DNA from: Candidatus Binatia bacterium
GTDB lineage: Bacteria > Desulfobacterota_B > Binatia > UBA9968
Direction of reading: 5' to 3'
Assembly (NCBI GenBank): GCA_025922795.1
Contig: JAICHC010000011.1
Span: 1-13,891 of the forward strand
DNA length: 13,891 bases
The position numbers and the translations under genes are program-made. The notes under the pieces were generated by a model, which saw nothing but the letters and a program-made list of their open reading frames with translations, was not told where the DNA came from and ran no database searches. Below, in pieces: positions 1 to 6,556 of this stretch (within the stretch, counting starts at the first letter, position 1; the number at the start of each line of letters is the position of its first letter).

Positions 1-180
1 CCCAAGTTCTGTTTTTCCACCGCAGCCAACGACACCGGACTCTTCAATTTTCGCGGGATTCAGGCCATCAACTACGGTTCGCGCGACATCCGTTTCCAGC
101 ACACCGACCACGATTTAGTGCCGCTAAACAACGTGTTCAATGCCGCAAAGGTGTTCGCCTTCCTGGCAATCCATCGGTAG
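1..180 (+). CDS. M20-family metallopeptidase/deacylase, C-terminal fragment
   Basis: Frame 1 is open from the window edge to TAG at 178-180 and encodes 59 residues. The segment FSTAANDTGLFN, then a GI..INYG stretch, then HTDHDLVPLNNVFNAAKVFA matches the C-terminal end of M20 enzymes such as acetylornithine deacetylase, succinyl-diaminopimelate desuccinylase and related amidohydrolases. In that family the late H-x-x-[DN]-E/D-x-[VL]-P-L segment supplies a metal-ligand histidine (here the H of QHTDHD) and the following helix closes the catalytic domain. The substrate cannot be told from this fragment. The 5' part lies outside the window. The gene ends about 30 bp before the group II intron. Confidence 0.75.
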   Translation, partial: PKFCFSTAANDTGLFNFRGIQAINYGSRDIRFQHTDHDLVPLNNVFNAAKVFAFLAIHR

Positions 181-593
181 GAGAATTAAACGATACCGTT
201 CAAAAGTTCAGATGCGCCGGTAAAAGCCGGCAAGGTGTTGTGAGTGAAAGTCTTATACAGTGAAGGAATAGCGATCCACACTGGCCCCGAGTCATGTACG
301 TTCGTCGGTAACGGCGAGGGTGAAGCGTTGACAGGGGTACGTGCAGGCCAGCCATTGAGCCGCGAAATTGAACCGCCATCGCGCAAGCGGTGGCTACTCC
401 TTGGTGCCGACGCTGTTGAACTAAGCGGAAGGCAAAATTGGGAGCGTCGATATCGCGAGACGCTTTTGGACCTTGCGCGGTCTGAGATCCTGTGCATGCA
501 CGCAAGCACCTTGAGCGGAAACCGGGAGATCCCGCCACTGTCTGTGAGGGAAGTCACAGACCGCTTCGGAAAGTCCAAGGACGCAACCCGACG

Positions 594-809
594 ATGCACG
601 GTGACGGGAAGTCGTACAGTCTCGTAGTACTGACGAAGCTGCCGAACAAAGCCGCCAGTGTGGTGGCGGAGGCAGTGGAGGAAAAGAGACTGGCCAAGGG
701 GAAGACGTTTAGGCGTAACGTGTCCCGGACACAGAGCCGGAAACACATGTCGAGCACGCCTGAACGGATACGTCAGGTAAGCAACAGGGGAGGGAGTGAG
801 CGATATTAA
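594..809 (+). pseudogene. Group II intron reverse transcriptase/maturase, N-terminal stub
   Basis: An ORF from ATG 594 encodes the characteristic leader of intron-encoded reverse transcriptases: LTKLPNKAA, then AAEAVEE-like VAEAVEEKRLAKGKTFRRN, then SRTQSRKHMSSTPERIRQV. In full-length homologues this leads into the RT0/RT1 finger motifs, the YxDD catalytic motif, the X maturase domain and often an HNH domain. None of these is present. The frame stops at 807-809, after about 71 codons, and the DNA jumps to the intron's 3' end. The protein cannot have reverse transcriptase or maturase activity. Any splicing or movement would need help from a protein encoded elsewhere. Confidence 0.75.
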
Positions 810-853
810 CATTCTCATTCTCTGATGTGCCATGGCGTTATCACCCAAGGCAA

Positions 854-886
854 GAACCGGATGCGGCAATTCCGCACGTCCGGGTC
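854..886 (+). ncRNA. Group II intron domain V
   Basis: The 33-nt hairpin begins GAACCGGATGCGG, has a CAATT tip and returns as CCGCACGTCCGGGTC. It aligns along its length with the standard 34-nt domain V (GAGCCGTATGCGG...CGCACGTACGGTTC). Pairs G854-C886, A855-T885, C857-G883, C858-G882, G859-C881 and G860-C880 are preserved. The AGC catalytic triad normally at positions 2-4 reads AAC (855-857), and A856 faces G884 instead of forming the usual G-U wobble. The active site is therefore probably damaged. Confidence 0.75.
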
Positions 887-925
887 CGTGCGGGGGCCGC
901 CCGCGAGGGCGGTTCCTACCGCGAC
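887..925 (+). ncRNA. Group II intron domain VI with candidate branch-point adenosine
   Basis: A GC-rich hairpin directly follows domain V. GCGG at 890-893 pairs with CCGC at 919-922, and GCCGCC at 896-901 pairs with GGCGG(T) at 908-913. A918 (with T917) bulges from the 3' strand, 7 nt before the terminal AC at 924-925. This is the usual spacing for the branch adenosine that attacks the 5' splice site, and AC agrees with the AY 3' end of group II introns. It fixes the intron's 3' boundary at 925, only 4 bp before the moaE stop codon on the other strand. Confidence 0.7.
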
Positions 926-929
926 ATTT

Positions 930-1361
930 TTACTTTGTTATAAACGGCTGCCCAGTCTGCGTCCCGATCCACACTTCGCCGCCCTCGAACACTTCTTTTT
1001 TCCAGATCGGCACGGTCTTTTTTATTTCTTCGATGGCAAAGCGGCTGGCGGCGAACGCCGCGTCCCGGTGCGCCGACGATACGGCGATGATCACGCTCGC
1101 ATCGCCGATCTGTACCGGGCCCAGCCGGTGCACGACCGCCATGCGGCAGATCGGCCACTGTTTTAGGGCGTCGTAGCCGATGCGCGCCAGCTCTTTTTCC
1201 GCCATCTCGGGGTAGGCTTCGTAGTCGAGGGCGATGACCTTTCGCCCCTCGTTGTTGTTGCGCGTCGTGCCGATGAACGTGGCAATGGCGCCGGCTTCAG
1301 GGTCGGTGACATAGCGCACCAGCTCGTTCAAATCGATCGGATCATTTGTGACGCGAAACAT
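930..1361 (-). CDS. moaE: Molybdopterin synthase catalytic subunit MoaE
   Basis: A protein of 143 residues, close to the usual MoaE length. MoaE pairs with MoaD as the cytosolic molybdopterin synthase, which inserts two sulfurs into precursor Z (cPMP). Family signatures are visible: GTTRNNNEGR (31-40), YEAYPEMAE (47-55), HRLGPVQIGD (78-87), the SSAHRDAAFAA block (95-105), and the catalytic lysine segment EIKKTVPIWKKE (112-123), which holds the lysines that attack the MoaD thiocarboxylate. The gene lies 6 bp after moaD in the same operon. Its stop codon lies only 4 bp from the 3' end of the group II intron. Confidence 0.95.
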   Translation of the reverse strand: MFRVTNDPIDLNELVRYVTDPEAGAIATFIGTTRNNNEGRKVIALDYEAYPEMAEKELARIGYDALKQWPICRMAVVHRLGPVQIGDASVIIAVSSAHRDAAFAASRFAIEEIKKTVPIWKKEVFEGGEVWIGTQTGQPFITK

Positions 1362-1367
1362 TTCTTC

Positions 1368-1613
1368 TCAGCCTCCGCTCACCGGCGGAAGGAAAACCAC
1401 TTCGTCATTATCGCTAAGCTTGTGATCGGCACTGACATAATTCTGATTGACCGCGTAGAGAAGGCGAATTCCCGGCACGTCGAGCTTGGGATATTCGCTT
1501 TGCAGCTGGCGCCAGAGATCGGCCACGGTGCTGCCGGTCGCGATCTCCGTCATCGCCTCGCTCGTGCCCGTGCGCTCGCGCAGGATGGCGAAAAATTTTA
1601 TCCGGACTTTCAT
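1368..1613 (-). CDS. moaD: Molybdopterin synthase sulfur carrier subunit MoaD
   Basis: An 81-residue ubiquitin-fold protein that ends in Gly80-Gly81, the tail that is adenylated by a MoeB-type enzyme and converted to a thiocarboxylate donating sulfur to MoaE. The opening MKVRIKFFAILRERTG and the closing DEVVFLPPVSGG are typical of the family. Its ATG overlaps the upstream moaB stop in an ATGA at 1610-1613, so the two are translationally coupled, and moaE follows after 6 bp. No moaA, moaC or moeB is seen in this window. Confidence 0.93.
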   Translation of the reverse strand: MKVRIKFFAILRERTGTSEAMTEIATGSTVADLWRQLQSEYPKLDVPGIRLLYAVNQNYVSADHKLSDNDEVVFLPPVSGG

Positions 1614-2113
1614 TCCCCTGCGAGCTGCGAGACCATGTGGCGAATCTCAGGACAGATAAGCTTTTCCATGGCCAGGGTCACCGCTCCCCTGGAGCCCGGC
1701 AGTGAAATCAAAATTTTGCCGCGCGCGCTGCCGGCGGCGGCACGGCTCATGATCGCCGCGGAGCCGATGTCGAGGTAGCTCAAGTAGCGAAAGACCTCGC
1801 CGAAGCCGTCGAGCTTTTTTTCCAAAAAACGGCTCACGACTTCGTAGGTTCCATCGCGCGGCGCAATGCCGGTACCGCCGTTGACGATGACCGCATCGAC
1901 ATCGCGCGCGAGCGCCTGGTTGAGCAACGTCTCGATTTGCACCGGTTCATCTTTGACGATTTGATAACCGGTCGCCTGATGACCCTCACGGGCGAGGAGT
2001 TCCCTGATCATCTGGCCGCTCGTATCCGTGGTTTCGTCGCGCGTGTCGCTCACCGTAATGACAAAACAGCGGATGCTCTTTCTGCCCTTTTCCTTATGCT
2101 CGTGAACTGACAT
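1610..2113 (-). CDS. moaB: MoaB/MogA-family molybdenum cofactor biosynthesis protein
   Basis: A protein of 167 residues with the MoCF-binding fold that binds molybdopterin and, in MogA and many MoaB proteins, adenylates it before metal insertion. Visible motifs are ITVSDTRD (19-26), VNGGTGIAPRDGTYE (77-91), the YLSYLDIGSAAIMSRAAAG segment (110-128) and ISLPGS (136-141). It is the first gene of the moaB-moaD-moaE operon. A GGGGGA Shine-Dalgarno lies about 5 nt before the ATG. MoaB is preferred over MogA from the length and the operon partners; sequence alone does not settle it. Confidence 0.9.
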   Translation of the reverse strand: MSVHEHKEKGRKSIRCFVITVSDTRDETTDTSGQMIRELLAREGHQATGYQIVKDEPVQIETLLNQALARDVDAVIVNGGTGIAPRDGTYEVVSRFLEKKLDGFGEVFRYLSYLDIGSAAIMSRAAAGSARGKILISLPGSRGAVTLAMEKLICPEIRHMVSQLAGE

Positions 2114-2255
2114 GACGATCCCCCAAACCTCGGTGGAATCATAGCAACACCCGGCTGAAATTCAAAGATCGGTCGAACCTCGATCACAAAGTAAAGATCT
2201 TTTCAGATGGGTTTCGCCGGTTGCCGTAGGCGAGTGGCCCGCATATTATGAAGAA

Positions 2256-3422
2256 ATGACAGGTGCGCCGTTCTCGCTCTACATCCACATTCCGTACTGC
2301 ATCAGCAAGTGCCCGTACTGCGATTTTAATTCCCATGTGGTGGCGGAGATTCCCGAAGGCAATTACACCGACGCGCTCGTGCGCGAATTGAACCATTACG
2401 GTGACCTGGACGACTGGCGCGGACGGACCGTCCAAAGCATCTTCTTCGGCGGCGGTACGCCATCGACTTTCAAACCGCAGAGCATCGGCAAGCTGCTCGC
2501 CTGGGTCGCTGCGACGTTTCCCGTCAATCTCGACTGCGAAATCACGCTCGAAGCCAATCCGGGGACGGTCGACAGCGATAAGTTCTTCGGCTACCGCGAC
2601 GCCGGCGTGAACCGCATCAGCGTCGGCGTGCAGTCGTTTCAATCGGAGTTGCTAAAATTTCTCGGGCGGATTCACACTGCGGAGGAATCGCGCAGAGCTC
2701 TGAGCATACTCCGCCAAGCGGGGTTCGAAAATTTTAGCTGCGATTTGATCTACGCCAACCCCGGGCAGTCGCTTAAGGATTTGGCAGCCGATCTCGATAC
2801 GGCGGCCGAGTTTCAACCGCCGCATATTTCCGCTTATAATCTGACCTTCGAAGAAGGCACGCCGTTTCATCACGAATACCGAGCCGGCCGAATGAAATCT
2901 CTCAGCGAAGAAGAAGAGATCGCTATGGCCGAGCTGATCGAGGGAAAACTCTCCGCCTTGGGTTTATCTCGATACGAGATCTCAAATTATGCTCGTCCCG
3001 GCTGGCACTCACGCCATAATGTCAATTATTGGCGCGGCGGGGATTATCTGGGCCTCGGCGCGGGCGCGCATAGCTACAAGCGGGTCGACTCGGATGATGG
3101 CCTGTTCGGGAGGCGCTGGAGCAACGAAAAAAATCCTGGACGTTACATGACGCAATTGGCGGAATCGCAACAGGCCGTAGTGGAACGAGAGGAACTCGAC
3201 CTACCCAAAGCGGCCGGTGAATTCATGTTTCTCGGCTTGAGAATGACGGAAGGAGTTTCTCTCCAAAAGTTTCGCTCGAGGTTCGGCAAGGCGCCGGTTG
3301 AATTCTATCCGCGGGTTCGCGACTGGATCGACGGAGAGCTTTTGGAAGAAAAAAAAGCCTATCTCAAGCTAACCGCGAAAGGGTTGATGGTTGCGAATTC
3401 GATATTTGTCGAATTCATGTAG
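2256..3422 (+). CDS. hemW: Radical SAM heme chaperone HemW (coproporphyrinogen III oxidase-like)
   Basis: A 388-residue radical SAM protein of the HemN/HemW family. The CX3CX2C cluster motif is C15, C19, C22 in HIPYCISKCPYCDFNSH, close to the N-terminus as in HemW. FFGGGTPST provides the SAM-binding glycines. ISVGVQSF, DLIYANPGQ and the HNVNYWRGGDYLGLGAGAHS block are diagnostic for the family. Short length and the lack of the longer N-terminal extension of HemN favour HemW, which is known to bind heme and deliver it to respiratory enzymes rather than oxidise coproporphyrinogen. Divergently placed from moaB. The start overlaps the stop of a three-codon ORF (ATGAAGAAATGA at 2248-2259), and no clear Shine-Dalgarno is visible. 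Confidence 0.92.
   Translation: MTGAPFSLYIHIPYCISKCPYCDFNSHVVAEIPEGNYTDALVRELNHYGDLDDWRGRTVQSIFFGGGTPSTFKPQSIGKLLAWVAATFPVNLDCEITLEANPGTVDSDKFFGYRDAGVNRISVGVQSFQSELLKFLGRIHTAEESRRALSILRQAGFENFSCDLIYANPGQSLKDLAADLDTAAEFQPPHISAYNLTFEEGTPFHHEYRAGRMKSLSEEEEIAMAELIEGKLSALGLSRYEISNYARPGWHSRHNVNYWRGGDYLGLGAGAHSYKRVDSDDGLFGRRWSNEKNPGRYMTQLAESQQAVVEREELDLPKAAGEFMFLGLRMTEGVSLQKFRSRFGKAPVEFYPRVRDWIDGELLEEKKAYLKLTAKGLMVANSIFVEFM
3395..3416 (+). repeat. Perfect inverted repeat at the 3' end of hemW
   Basis: GAATTCGA (3395-3402) and TCGAATTC (3409-3416) form an 8-bp perfect stem around a six-base TATTTG loop, ending 4 bp before the hemW stop codon. Pairing is AT-rich and no long T-run follows (GTTTCTTCC only), so a classical intrinsic terminator is not convincing. 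It might stabilise the mRNA 3' end or be chance. Confidence 0.35.
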
Positions 3423-3559
3423 GTTTCTTCCTGGTCAATAGCTAGTTGGCTTGATTTGATTGAATACTCTGCATCGAAAACCAGCCTAAATTGCGATAAG
3501 TATTCACAGACAATTCGCGGGCACGATTATCGCTGAACCATCGAGGAGACGTAATCGCC

Positions 3560-4732
3560 ATGACCTATGACTTAAATACCATCCGCATCGACCACATTGG
3601 CAGTCTAGTGCGTCCGGCTAGATTGAAAGAGGTGTTCGCGTGCTATGACCGAGGACAAGTCTCGCAAGAAGAATTGGCAATGGCACAGGACGAAGCCATC
3701 CGCGATGTGATTCAGAAACAAGGAGCGCACGGTTTTCCCGTTGCTACCGACGGTGAGTTTCGTCGCCATAATTTTCAGGAAAGTTTTTCCGAGTGCGTCA
3801 CCGGCTTCGAGGTGCCCAAGAACATTTCACTGTATTATGAGAAACGCAACCTCAATGAAAATCCGTTTGAACGCGCCGAGCAGAACTTCGACGAAGCCGG
3901 CCCGGCGATCGTTACCAGACGGCGAGCCTCCGAACGTCTGAAGCTGGTGCGCAATCTTCCCCTGCAGGAATTCCGCTACGCTCAGAGCGTCGCCAAGTTA
4001 CCCATCAAGGTGACTGTGCTCGGTCCGGATCGTATCGCCCAACGCTTCAAATGGGAAACCTCGCTGGACGTCTACAAAGGGCTTGACGATTTTGTCGAGC
4101 ATGTCGTCCAAATTGAACGGCAGATTGTTGCTGAGTTAGTGAAGGCCGGATGCAAGTATATTCAAATCGACGCTCCCGGTTATACCGCCTACGTCGATCA
4201 GGTTTCGCTAGAGAGAATGCGCGCGCGCGGCGAAGATCCGGAGAGAAACTTCGAGCGCTCGATCGATGCCGATAATGCCCTAATCGAAGGTTTCCCCGGC
4301 GTGACCTTCGGCATTCATATTTGCCGTGGCAACGCCCGAACCATCGATCCCAAGACCGGCAAGCTCATGCCTCAATGGCACCGCGAGGGTTCGTACGACG
4401 CCATCGCCGAGCAACTATTCAATAGGCTCAAGCATCAACGCATCCTGCTCGAATACGACAGCGAGCGCGCCGGCGGTTTCGAGCCGCTCCGCCTCGTGCC
4501 CAAAGACAAAGTCGTTGTGCTCGGCTTGGTCTCGACCAAGAATTCCGACATGGAGACCGTCGACGATTTGCGACGGCGTATCGAACAGGCAAGCAAATTC
4601 CTGCCCATCGAACAACTCGCATTGAGCCCGCAATGTGGCTTCGGCGGCCTCGATTCCAAAGTGCTCAGCGAAGACGAAATGTGGAAGAAGTTGGATACGA
4701 TCGTGGAGACGGCGGCGCAAGTCTGGCGATAA
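3560..4732 (+). CDS. Compact MetE-like (cobalamin-independent methionine synthase C-terminal fold) methyltransferase
   Basis: A 390-residue protein made only of the catalytic UROD/MetE-like barrel; the duplicated N-terminal half of full MetE is missing. DHIGSLVRP (11-19) corresponds to the TTTIGSFPRP start of the barrel. VATDGEF (61-67), IQIDAP (201-206), GIHICRGN (251-258, giving H253 and C255), LLEYDSERAGGFEPL (296-310) and LSPQCGFGG (355-363, C359) correspond to the substrate and zinc-site segments of MetE, where His, Cys, Glu and Cys bind the zinc that activates a thiol. The role is therefore thiol alkyl transfer, with substrate unknown. A GAGGAG Shine-Dalgarno at 3543-3548 supports the start. 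Related single-domain proteins include coenzyme M or core methionine synthases, so it should not be called MetE without further data. Confidence 0.8.
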   Translation: MTYDLNTIRIDHIGSLVRPARLKEVFACYDRGQVSQEELAMAQDEAIRDVIQKQGAHGFPVATDGEFRRHNFQESFSECVTGFEVPKNISLYYEKRNLNENPFERAEQNFDEAGPAIVTRRRASERLKLVRNLPLQEFRYAQSVAKLPIKVTVLGPDRIAQRFKWETSLDVYKGLDDFVEHVVQIERQIVAELVKAGCKYIQIDAPGYTAYVDQVSLERMRARGEDPERNFERSIDADNALIEGFPGVTFGIHICRGNARTIDPKTGKLMPQWHREGSYDAIAEQLFNRLKHQRILLEYDSERAGGFEPLRLVPKDKVVVLGLVSTKNSDMETVDDLRRRIEQASKFLPIEQLALSPQCGFGGLDSKVLSEDEMWKKLDTIVETAAQVWR

Positions 4733-4790
4733 ACTCTGAATATCCGTTTGGTGAATTTTGAATACATTGCGCTGCCTTTTCACCGCCTAT

Positions 4791-4818
4791 TTGACCCGTT
4801 TCTTTCCATGAGTAGAAT
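4791..4818 (+). promoter_or_regulatory. Candidate sigma-70 promoter for the three-gene cassette
   Basis: TTGACC at 4791-4796 and TAGAAT at 4813-4818 are separated by 16 bp, each matching five of six consensus bases. The promoter lies about 120 bp before the first gene of the cassette (ATG 4938) and starts after the MetE-like gene ends. The call rests only on sequence resemblance. Confidence 0.45.
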
Positions 4819-4821
4819 GCG

Positions 4822-4883
4822 AATGATTCATTAACTGAGAGGCTTTGCTAGATGTGGCCACTCTCTGCTATTCATATGAGTAG
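4822..4883 (+). promoter_or_regulatory. Palindromic operator candidates in the cassette leader
   Basis: AATGATTCATT at 4822-4832 is a perfect palindrome around a central T and sits where transcription from the 4791-4818 promoter would start. CTATTCATATGAGTAG at 4868-4883 is a second near-perfect palindrome (one T:G position). ATGAGTAG occurs both at 4808-4815, overlapping the -10 box, and at 4876-4883. Repeated TCAT/ATGA half-sites suggest a dimeric regulator, but no regulator is encoded beside it. The leader from 4833 to 4937 shows no other feature than an AGGA Shine-Dalgarno before ATG 4938. Confidence 0.3.
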
Positions 4884-4937
4884 TGTCGCAAAAGGTGCAA
4901 TTTAAGCGACTCGGCACATGAACATGAATGAGGAAAC

Positions 4938-5741
4938 ATGACCGTCGCAGGAACCTCTTCGGGGAACCCTCTTCCTAGTTACAAACGTCCGCCCGTTGAC
5001 GAGGTGGTTTGTGGGTTTCGATTTGAGCGGCTGCGGGAGTTAAAGGTCGCTCATATCGGCCTGCTGTGGGAAAAATTTCGTAATGAGTACCCGACAGTGC
5101 AACACGCCGTACCTATTACGACCGACAACTCTCTCCCGGTTGATGAAGCAACTGGAATTCCCTTGCCAAGAGTATGGTTCGTAAGTAAGGCAGATAACGA
5201 GTTGGTGCAGTTTCAGTCGGATCGTCTATACTATAATTGGCGTCATCGGGGTGATGATTACCCTCGATATACGTCCATCATCAAGAAATTCGAGAATTCA
5301 AAAAGGCATTTAGACGCTTTTGCGAAGGAATTGGAACTAGGCACAATCAAGCCAATGGAATGCGAATTGACCTATATTAACCATATTCCTAAGGGGCACG
5401 GATGGGAGAGGATCGACGATCTGCCAAAGGTAATTGGGGACTTTTCGTGGCGAAAGGAAAAACATCGTTTTTTGCCGGATCCCACGAACATAGCCTGGCA
5501 GGTCAGGTTCGAATTGCCAGAAAGTAAGGGTTGGCTGAACGTGAAACTTAACCAAGCTACGCGAAAAGTGGACGGCATTCCTAGCCTAATCTTAGAATTA
5601 ACCGCGAGGGGACTTGGAGAAGAGAAAACAGAAAAAGGGATGCATGACTGGTTCGATTTAGCTCACGACTGGATTGTGCGAGGGTTTACGGACTTAACAG
5701 AAAAAGAAATACAAGAAAATATTTGGAAACGTGAAAAATGA
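4938..5741 (+). CDS. TIGR04255-like family protein, function unknown
   Basis: A 267-residue protein whose opening, PSYKRPPVDEVVCGFRFERL (about 13-32), resembles the P-P-[LV]-x-E-V-V-x-G-x-x-F signature of the sporadically distributed TIGR04255 family of about 250 residues. The rest shows mixed alpha/beta character with basic and aromatic residues and no catalytic motif I can identify. There is no signal peptide or membrane segment, so it is probably cytosolic. A GAGGA sequence lies just before the ATG. It overlaps the next gene by ATGA (5738-5741), which implies co-translation. Base composition is visibly more AT-rich than the flanking metabolic genes, consistent with lateral transfer. The biochemical role of the family is not known to me. 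Confidence 0.65.
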   Translation: MTVAGTSSGNPLPSYKRPPVDEVVCGFRFERLRELKVAHIGLLWEKFRNEYPTVQHAVPITTDNSLPVDEATGIPLPRVWFVSKADNELVQFQSDRLYYNWRHRGDDYPRYTSIIKKFENSKRHLDAFAKELELGTIKPMECELTYINHIPKGHGWERIDDLPKVIGDFSWRKEKHRFLPDPTNIAWQVRFELPESKGWLNVKLNQATRKVDGIPSLILELTARGLGEEKTEKGMHDWFDLAHDWIVRGFTDLTEKEIQENIWKREK

Positions 5742-6556
5742 CGGGAGAAGCTCAAGAAGAGTTCTTTGCACAATACTGGGCGGCAAAAAAAGCAGTGGCG
5801 GCTTATGGACTCTCAAAAGATTTTGAGGACGAGCCAAGCATCGCGACAACTCCAAGCAGTTCCGCCTCTTGGGCAACGAATGTGCCAGTCGAGCGCTGGT
5901 CTGACGTATACAATCAAGCAGTTTCACAAGATTATCCGCACTTTATTCACTTAAAACCAGGCACAGGAAAATCATACATTTTACTTAGGTGGACGAGGGA
6001 TTCCGCGAAACCATTAGGGATTCCCTCCGGAACGCTTGTCACTTCAGCGGTGGCGGTAACCACATCTGGTCAGGGCGGTAGTATGGCCACCCAACAGGCA
6101 CCTACCACAGAGGACGAAAGTGTAGAGGAAATCATTTGGCGTGTCGGAACAACTCTCTCGGTTGGTTACAGAGCAGAACTTACGGCTCGGTTAACTGAAC
6201 TCCAAAGGGCGGTGCAAGAAGAAGAGCCGGATGGTCGAGGGATCACGGTAAAATCGTTACAAGAATTTATTGAGTTTCTGAAAACGAATCCAGCGTTACG
6301 ATGTCCTTCTATTACAGTGACGCCAGAACGAAATGTCTATGCCTCATGGAAATCAGGGCCCAACAAAGTCTTCAGTATTCATTTCTTGCCTGACGGCAAA
6401 GTGCGTTTTGTAATTTTTTGTCCTAATAAAAAACACGAGGAGGAAATAATTCGGCTTTCAGGCACAGCAACTGCAGATATTATCATGAGCACTGTAACAC
6501 CGCACGGCGTTCTGAGTTGGGCATCGGATGAAGGGCGAAGCAATCCCAGATTCTGA
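5738..6556 (+). CDS. Conserved-looking hypothetical protein, middle gene of TIGR04255 cassette
   Basis: A 272-residue protein not assigned to a named family. Residues about 35-50 and 95-125 are Ser/Thr/Ala-rich linkers. The folded part appears to be C-terminal, about 170-260: SLQEFIEFLKTNPALRCPSI, then a run of short beta-like segments (VYASWKSG, FSIHFLPDGKVRFVIFCPN) and SGTATADIIM...TPHGVLSWAS. The alternating strands and a short helix suggest a small alpha/beta domain. From memory this C-terminal block resembles small proteins of unknown function that travel with the DHVxRYC protein encoded next. HLKPGTGKS (71-79) looks like a Walker A motif but lacks the first glycine. It overlaps both neighbours, so all three genes are probably made together. 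Confidence 0.7.
   Translation: MTGEAQEEFFAQYWAAKKAVAAYGLSKDFEDEPSIATTPSSSASWATNVPVERWSDVYNQAVSQDYPHFIHLKPGTGKSYILLRWTRDSAKPLGIPSGTLVTSAVAVTTSGQGGSMATQQAPTTEDESVEEIIWRVGTTLSVGYRAELTARLTELQRAVQEEEPDGRGITVKSLQEFIEFLKTNPALRCPSITVTPERNVYASWKSGPNKVFSIHFLPDGKVRFVIFCPNKKHEEEIIRLSGTATADIIMSTVTPHGVLSWASDEGRSNPRF

Larger units (their letters stand above)
212..925 (+). mobile_element. Group II intron, internally deleted (ribozyme ends plus reverse transcriptase stub)
   Basis: The stretch carries recognisable group II intron RNA sequence, including GAGTGAAAGTC-like and CACTGGCCCCGAGTCATG blocks near the 5' end and the GGGAGATC region before the intron ORF. This segment is often mis-annotated as a protein because it stays open (here 244-627). 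The likely 5' boundary is ATGCGCC at 212, where intron consensus would be GTGCG. The start of the intron reverse transcriptase follows from 594, then sequence identity is lost near 790-810. Domain V (854-886) and domain VI (887-925) remain at the 3' end, with a bulged A918 seven bases before the terminal AC at 925. About 714 bp remain, where a complete intron with its ORF is usually about 2 kb or more. It lies between an M20 gene and the 3' end of moaE. The exact 5' end and the intron class are uncertain. Confidence 0.8.

Noticed and set aside
244..627. Open frame of 127 codons beginning VKVLYSEG/MKVLYSEG
   Set aside because: This is intron RNA (ribozyme domains) that happens to stay open; the same translation is a common mis-annotation in front of intron reverse transcriptases.
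186..869. Long minus-strand ORF of 227 codons across the intron
   Set aside because: Antisense to group II intron RNA; no protein family features, and similar antisense frames occur in other intron copies.
2114..2255. Possible molybdenum cofactor riboswitch in front of moaB
   Set aside because: The 142-bp divergent spacer shows no clear multi-stem structure resembling the moco RNA, and that motif is usually in front of moaA or transporter genes.
2248..2259. Three-codon ORF (Met-Lys-Lys) overlapping the hemW start
   Set aside because: No Shine-Dalgarno or conservation evidence; a chance ATG is just as likely.
5948..5977. HLKPGTGKS in the middle cassette protein, resembling a Walker A motif
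   Set aside because: The first glycine or alanine of GxxxxGK[ST] is absent, no Walker B follows, and the region borders a Ser/Thr-rich linker.
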